Of a DNA stretch of 64,000 nucleotides, positions 58,826-64,000 are shown piece after piece. Source of the stretch: Dastarcus helophoroides (lineage: Eukaryota > Arthropoda > Insecta > Coleoptera > Bothrideridae). The stretch's first letter is position 1, and each line of letters starts with the position of its first letter. The stretch lies in assembly GCA_028583605.1 (NCBI GenBank), contig CM053332.1, positions 25,217,692 through 25,281,691 on the forward strand, written 5' to 3'. The notes below the pieces were generated by a model. It searched no databases. It saw only the letters and a list, made by a program, of their open reading frames with translations, and was not told the origin of the DNA. Position numbers and translations under genes: made by a program.

Positions 58826-59189
58826 TGTTACGGGCCTATCGGTTCGAATAGATTACCAAGTGTGAATTACACCACTTTATTACCAAATTAACTCGGCACA
58901 CTTCAACTGAACAGTAACTCACTTATTATTTACTAATTATTAAGCCACTAACTACACTGACTTCTAACTGACTGACTCGAGGGAAAGCTGACCGCCTTTT
59001 TATAGTTTTGGCCCCCGGCTTCTAGAATTTTCGGCAGATAAGGCTTATCGTTTGCCGAAATTTCTGGAACGCTTATCTGCCGTTTGTTTCGTTATCGCGG
59101 CCGCTTTCCCCTTATCAGAATCTTCTAGAAACTTTTTTTTTATTTACTAAATTCTACAATGCTATTCTAACTATTTATATTGCGTTACA
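58826..59189 (+). mobile_element. solo LTR (Ty3/gypsy-like), 364 bp, with 4-bp target duplication
   Basis: It starts TGTTACGGGCC and ends ATTGCGTTACA (TG...CA), flanked by ATAT at 58822-58825 and 59190-59193. It interrupts the C/T minisatellite. Inside there is a TATA-like TTTTTATAGTTTTGG near 58997 and a strong hairpin, TTTCGGCAGATAAG against CTTATC...TGCCGAAA, near 59029-59063. No internal retroviral-type genes are present, so it is the product of LTR-LTR recombination. Orientation is set by the TATA-like box and is tentative. Confidence 0.87.
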
Positions 59190-59193
59190 ATAT

Positions 59194-59560
59194 TTTCATT
59201 TTGTCCCCATTTTTTTCATATTTTCATTTTGCCCTCCCCTTTAATTTTTTGCTCCCCTATTGTCTGTTTTATATATTTTTTTTGATCTCTTCATTTTTGC
59301 AACCCCCCCCAATGTTTTTGCCTCCCTATTGTCTTTTTTGTATATTTTCTTTTTGATTCCCCCATTTTTGCTCCCCACTTTTTGCCTCCCAATTTTTTGC
59401 CCCTCATTTTCTTCTTTATATATTTTCACTTTGTCCTCCCCCATTCTTGGCTCAGAGCTATTTTTTAATATATTTAGATTCTGTCCCCCATTTTGCTTTT
59501 TGATATATTTTTATTTCAACCCCCCCAATTTGTCTTTTTCACATTTTCATTTTGCCCTTC
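59194..59560 (+). repeat. C/T-rich minisatellite, continuation
   Basis: The same unit family as 56736-58821, resuming with TTTTCATTTTGTCCCC right after the LTR target site. Confidence 0.9.
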
Positions 59561-61150
59561 GCCACACTTTTTCACAAACATTTAATTCAAGACAAAATTC
59601 GAAGTAAGAAACGTAACAATTTTGTGAAAAACGAAAATTTCGAAAAGTCAAATTTTTAACGAAAAATTCTAAATCGTAAAAAACTTTTTAAGGAAAAGTT
59701 GACATTTCCAAGAGAAAATGGAATTTTCAAGAAAAAACTGAATTTCGTGACAAAATTTAAATTTTCAAAAGAAACATCAAAAATTTGAGAAAGATTGATA
59801 CAACAGAAAATTCGCAGAAAAGATAAAATTTGAAAATATTTCAACATTATTTTTTTAATTAATTTTCTGAATAAACTTCACATTTTGCAGCAACAGCCGA
59901 AAATATCGAATTGCAATTTCGAAACAAACAAAAAATCACATATTTAATTGGAAATAAAAATTGAAAAAGAAATAACATTTTCGAAATAAATTCGAAATTT
60001 GTAGAATTCATTTTTTTAAGAAATATGGAAATTGCGAGAAAAAATTCTAACCATTCGAAATATTCTCGAGGATAAATTAAAATTTTTATATATTTTCAAA
60101 ATTAAATATTTTGATTAAAAAATGTAGAAAATATTTCCGTTTTCCTTAAATTTCCATAAAAACTCTTAAAGGAAAATTAAAATTTTGACTAAAAAGTCGA
60201 AATTTTTAGAAAAAAGTCGAAATTTTGAGAAAAAAGTCGAATTTCCTAAGAGAAACCCAAAATTTTGAGAAAAAAGTCGACATTTCGAGAAAAATGCTAA
60301 TATTTTATTATGCTAAAGTAGAAATTTTGAGAAAATACTTATTAATTTGGATAAAAATAATTTTGAAGAAAAATCGAGATAAAATTCAAGATTTCGAGAA
60401 ACAATTCTGACCTGTAAGTATAAAAAATTAAACCAGGTTTTGTGAGATTTAACTACTTTTTTAATTATTTCTTTGGGTTCAGACTGTAGAAAAAGTCGAA
60501 AATATCGAATCACAATTTTGGAAATAAGTCAAAAGTTTTGATCAGAGGTAAAATTAAAAATAAACACTCAAATTGTCAAGATTTTTTATTTTGTTTTAAA
60601 CTGTGAAAATAACGAAAAATTTTAAAGTCTGAAAGAAAACCCAAAATTTTGAGAAAATAAATTAGACATTTTGAAATTTACATAAATAAAATATTTTTTG
60701 TGGTAAGACCAAATTTCGAGTAAAAAGTCGAAATTTCAAGATCGAAAATTCGATTAAATTTATAAACATGTTCGAGAAAAAAACATAAAAAGTTTTTTTA
60801 GGGATAAGATAGAACTTGGTTGGTTAATTTAAAATCTCTAAAAGAAAGAAAATATTTTCTTTGGACAGTTTCTAGAGGGAAGCCAAAATTTTGAAAAGAA
60901 ACTCGAAATTCAAGGGGAAAACGGACATTTCTAGAAATCGAAATATTTTGATAGAACAATATTGTGTACAAAATTGTCTGGGAAATTTCAAAAGCAAAGT
61001 CGAAATTACAAGAAGAAAGTCGAAAATTCGAGAAATATTTGAATTTTCTAAAAAAAACTTCCCCGAACAATATGCAAATTTCAAAAATTTTTATCAAAAA
61101 AAATTTGAAGAAAAAACTTACACTAAAAGAGAAGTAAAAATTACAATGCA
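59561..61150. other. AT-rich low-complexity DNA
   Basis: Repeated GAAAAAAGTCGAAATTTTGA boxes, the reverse-complement style of 2.2-5.8 kb. The first half of the 60891-61451 frame lies in this repeat. Confidence 0.5.
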
Positions 61151-61560
61151 TAGTCTTTCTGTTGTTCTGATGAAACTACCTGAAATAAGTAACACAAACA
61201 CTAAGCTTCAAGAAACTGAAACCACACACCTTGAATTTTTCGTCCTTAGGGAATTTCAACACCTGACGAGATTAGATGCTGAAGAATCGAAAACGACAAA
61301 GGCACGTGCGTTACACCCCAGTATTTATTTTGAAAACAGCGAAAGCCGATTAGCGTCAAAATTTCAAATTATTTCAAAACCACGAGAGAGGATTTGTATA
61401 ATTTACTTTCCGAGAAATATCAACGCCTCCCCCGTTGGGATGTTTTGTTGAGAAAATTGGTTTTAAAATGTCAGTAACATCAACTGAAAATTAGACAGTT
61501 TGTGTGTGTGCGTGACGAATGAATATTTTAATAAACAAATAATCTAGTTGGGACCTGCTT
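61151..61560. other. unique block, no confident gene
   Basis: Normal-complexity DNA that contains the second half of a 186-codon frame (to 61451). Its upstream half is repeat-derived and no domain is visible, so it is not called as a gene. Confidence 0.35.
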
Positions 61561-61599
61561 GTCTATCTAGTGTCTATCAAAGGTAAAATCCCGGTTCGG

Positions 61600-61685
61600 C
61601 GGCGTAACCCATTTTTTGGGAACAGCTATCTCCGAAGGGGCGATCGATGGACAGTAGACGGCGGCGGCAGATTAGGAAGGTTCGC
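61600..61685. repeat. family 2 dispersed element, fragment
   Basis: AGCTATCTCCGAAGGGGCGA, CGATGGACAGTAGACGGC and GGCAGATTAG match the family body. Confidence 0.6.
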
Positions 61686-63949
61686 TTTTCTTGCTTAGGG
61701 ACTGGAACGACTTATAGTTAATTTAATAATGAAAATTCATTAAGAATTAATAACATAATCAATAAATAATTAATGAAACTTTCTATGTGAAAATTTAGAT
61801 TTTAAATTCAAATCTTGCGACCAAATTTTCATAGGTGGTAAATTTTTCTAAGTAAATAAACATTTCTACGTACTTTTACAACAAATTCCTATAAAGTTGG
61901 GCGCCAAAAGTATCTTGATTTGTACACAAACAATTTTTAAACATCAAAATGTTAAGAAGCCTAATTTTTTTATCATAAACTAGAATTAGAAACGTAATTT
62001 TTTTTATGTGCAACAAGTCAAATTTTTTACATGTTGACGTCGTCATTTTTTAAAAGCGTAAAGATGAAGGCAGATTTACACCACAATGGATATAAAAATT
62101 TGTTTCGATTCAGGAGTTATTCAGTGTTGAAGAATGGTCCTTCTGAAAGGACGATTTAATAATATAGAACTAATAAAAGTTTTATGAACTATTCCAGATG
62201 GTAGAGGGTGTAAATTATAATAAAATGATTTCTATAGGGGGAATCTTTGGAAATGTCACTAAAACATGCCCCCATTCAAACAAACAATAGATCCAGTTTG
62301 AGCGATAGAGATATTTCCTTGGTCAAAGATGCTTTATTGTTGCCTTCGATGTTATATCGCATTTTTTTATAACTACGCTATAAGATTGTTTTTTATAATT
62401 ATTCGCTTGTTTGTTTTTATAAACATATGTATATTAGCAATTTAGGTCGAATATAATTGTATTGGAACATTTATTGTGCAGATTATTGATTAATGAGTAA
62501 TTAAAAATAATTAAAATAATCTTTGATTTATTAATATTTGTTTGGATAAAAATAAAAAAAAATATTTATTTTAATGAATTAATTAAAGGATTCATAGTTA
62601 CTGATAGCTGTCGTACAATCATGCTATTTGGTGATGGGGTACATCATTACTATAATTTTTTTTATGGAATTTCAATTTTTAGATTGAAATTTTTGAGCTT
62701 AAGTTAAAATTGCGAGATTAAAAGTCAAAATTACACGTTCCACTAAAGAGAATGAAATTTCGAGAAAATATTTTTTGAAGACCAAATTTTTTTGACTTTT
62801 ACCTTAAAAGTTCACTCGGACGAATTTTTTTAGAAATGTTTTATTTTTTCTCCGAAATTTCGAATTTTTCCTTAGATAATGATACTTCGATATTCACTTT
62901 GAAAATTAAAAAAATGAAACAAGTGGTTTATGGTGCGAATTGCGTGATTAATTTCTTTCGTCGTCATTCAGATAATCGATAAAGTTGTTAATCATAATAA
63001 GAAGATTGCACCGATCAATTTGCTTGCTCATCGTTAGCGTGATTTCCCATAACTAATGACTTCATATTACGTGATCTAATTTTAAAATTATCCACAGCTT
63101 GTTATTTTGGCACATCCAGACTCGCCAGCGTGTCTCTAAAACGTATAATTTCGAAGCTAAGTGATGGTTAACTTTAACCCCATCACTCGATCGATTTTGA
63201 TGACCAATTACTCATATTTTCTTTCGAAGACAAAGGTCAAGCTGAAACGATCCATTATAAAGTGTATTATCGGAGAACTTCGTTAAACTTGGGGTGTTTG
63301 TAGTCGATTTTATTTAGAGTAATTCTTTGTTTCTTCGAGCTCGAGTTTTCGTGTCGTATTATGCACAGATTTGGCATAACGACCATAACTAATGAAGAAT
63401 TCGGCGAGTTCAAAGATCGAGTGGTGCGTCGGTCTTTTTGAAAGGGTCCAAACTCTCATTCATATTGGCGGGTGGAGCACTGGGGCGCCACAGTCCGCCA
63501 CGGTCTGTGTCATCCTCTTAACCACCAGATAATCATCGTCATGTGTTTCTAGGTCCTACGCACCTTTACTTTTTAATTAATTCCTTGATAAGTGGTTGCA
63601 TTTAGGTTTTACAAAGTTTGATTAAATTGTTTGGGTTGTTTGGCTCTCAGTCGTTTTGCCATTAATTTAACGTCTTGGTAAAAACAGATAATTGGAAAAA
63701 AAAAGAATTTTTAAAATAGGGAAAAGCCGACACAAAATCCGCCTGATAGGGCGCTCCTGGTTCGCAACAAACTGTCTTAATAAACATTTACTACTTCATA
63801 GGTCAACAGAAGCTTAAGTGCGGTTGATATGGCAGCGAATATGTCAATTGGCAACAGATTTTCACACATTATCGCCCTATATTTGTATTTCCATTTTTTA
63901 TGGAACACGCTGTTTTTTTTTTAATTGATATACAAATATCTTTTTTTTT
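61686..63949. other. unique intergenic DNA
   Basis: AT-rich unique DNA with one low-complexity patch at 62640-62920. No ORF longer than about 60 codons and no RNA gene. A GC-richer patch at 63470-63530 has no features I recognise. Confidence 0.4.
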
Positions 63950-64000
63950 GGGGGGACGGACTGGTCCTTGGTTATCTTCAAAAATTGAAATACAAAACTT
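63950..64000 (+). repeat. family 1 element, left terminus cut by window end
   Basis: GGGGGGACGGACTGGTCC follows a T9 run, then TTCAAAAATTGAAATACAAA. The rest lies outside the window. Confidence 0.7.

Noticed and set aside
56696..58865. Phe/Pro/Ile-rich ORFs of 100-244 codons, looking like membrane proteins
   Set aside because: They come from the CCCCCATTTTTT minisatellite; the hydrophobicity is a by-product of T-rich DNA.
60891..61451. 186-codon ORF with mixed composition
   Set aside because: The first half is repeat DNA that also occurs near 53.4 kb in reverse; no domain, start context or splice evidence.

Overview
This is a 64 kb piece of an AT-rich, repeat-laden animal nuclear genome, almost certainly from an insect. 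It holds one gene that can be named with confidence: a three-exon Msx-class homeobox gene, the orthologue of Drosophila muscle segment homeobox (msh, also called Drop). It lies on the minus strand, with its start codon at 28203 and stop codon at 16818. Its core promoter has an insect-type Inr at 28292 and a DPE at exactly +28 to +32. A beetle would fit, but the sequence does not settle the order.

Region by region: 1-6.9 kb may hold the last exons of an unidentified plus-strand gene, separated by AT-rich satellite and pentanucleotide DNA. 5.9-8.7 kb has two inverted pentanucleotide arrays around a 0.6 kb unique core. 8.7-11.6 kb is unique intergenic DNA. 12.3-14.6 kb is a ~404-bp satellite bounded by inverted repeats. 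14.6-16.4 kb is a minisatellite interrupted by a TA-flanked MITE. 16.6-28.3 kb is the msh transcription unit; its 10.4 kb first intron is mostly tandem repeats sharing one core. 28.7-31.2 kb is a pyrimidine tract starting about 0.4 kb upstream of the msh promoter. 31.2-41.3 kb holds further satellites and dG runs. 41.3-44.4 kb is unique. 44.9-47.3 kb is an octamer array plus a TC array. 47.3-55 kb carries a dispersed family (family 2) associated with microsatellites. 56.7-59.6 kb is a C/T-rich minisatellite interrupted by an intact solo LTR. The rest is AT-rich or unique DNA.

The main mobile signal is a foldback family (family 1, at least 14 copies). Its arms carry a hammerhead-ribozyme-like core in several copies. 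There are also two hAT-like MITEs in opposite orientation, one Tc1/mariner-like MITE, a gypsy-like solo LTR and a tRNA-Asp-like element.

The long open frames at 28.7-29.9, 38.7-39.7, 44.9-46.7, 50.7-51.5 and 56.7-58.9 kb are artefacts of simple repeats and are not annotated as genes. Apart from msh and the weak plus-strand exon candidates, I see no credible protein-coding gene. All calls rest on reading the sequence; no database search was run.
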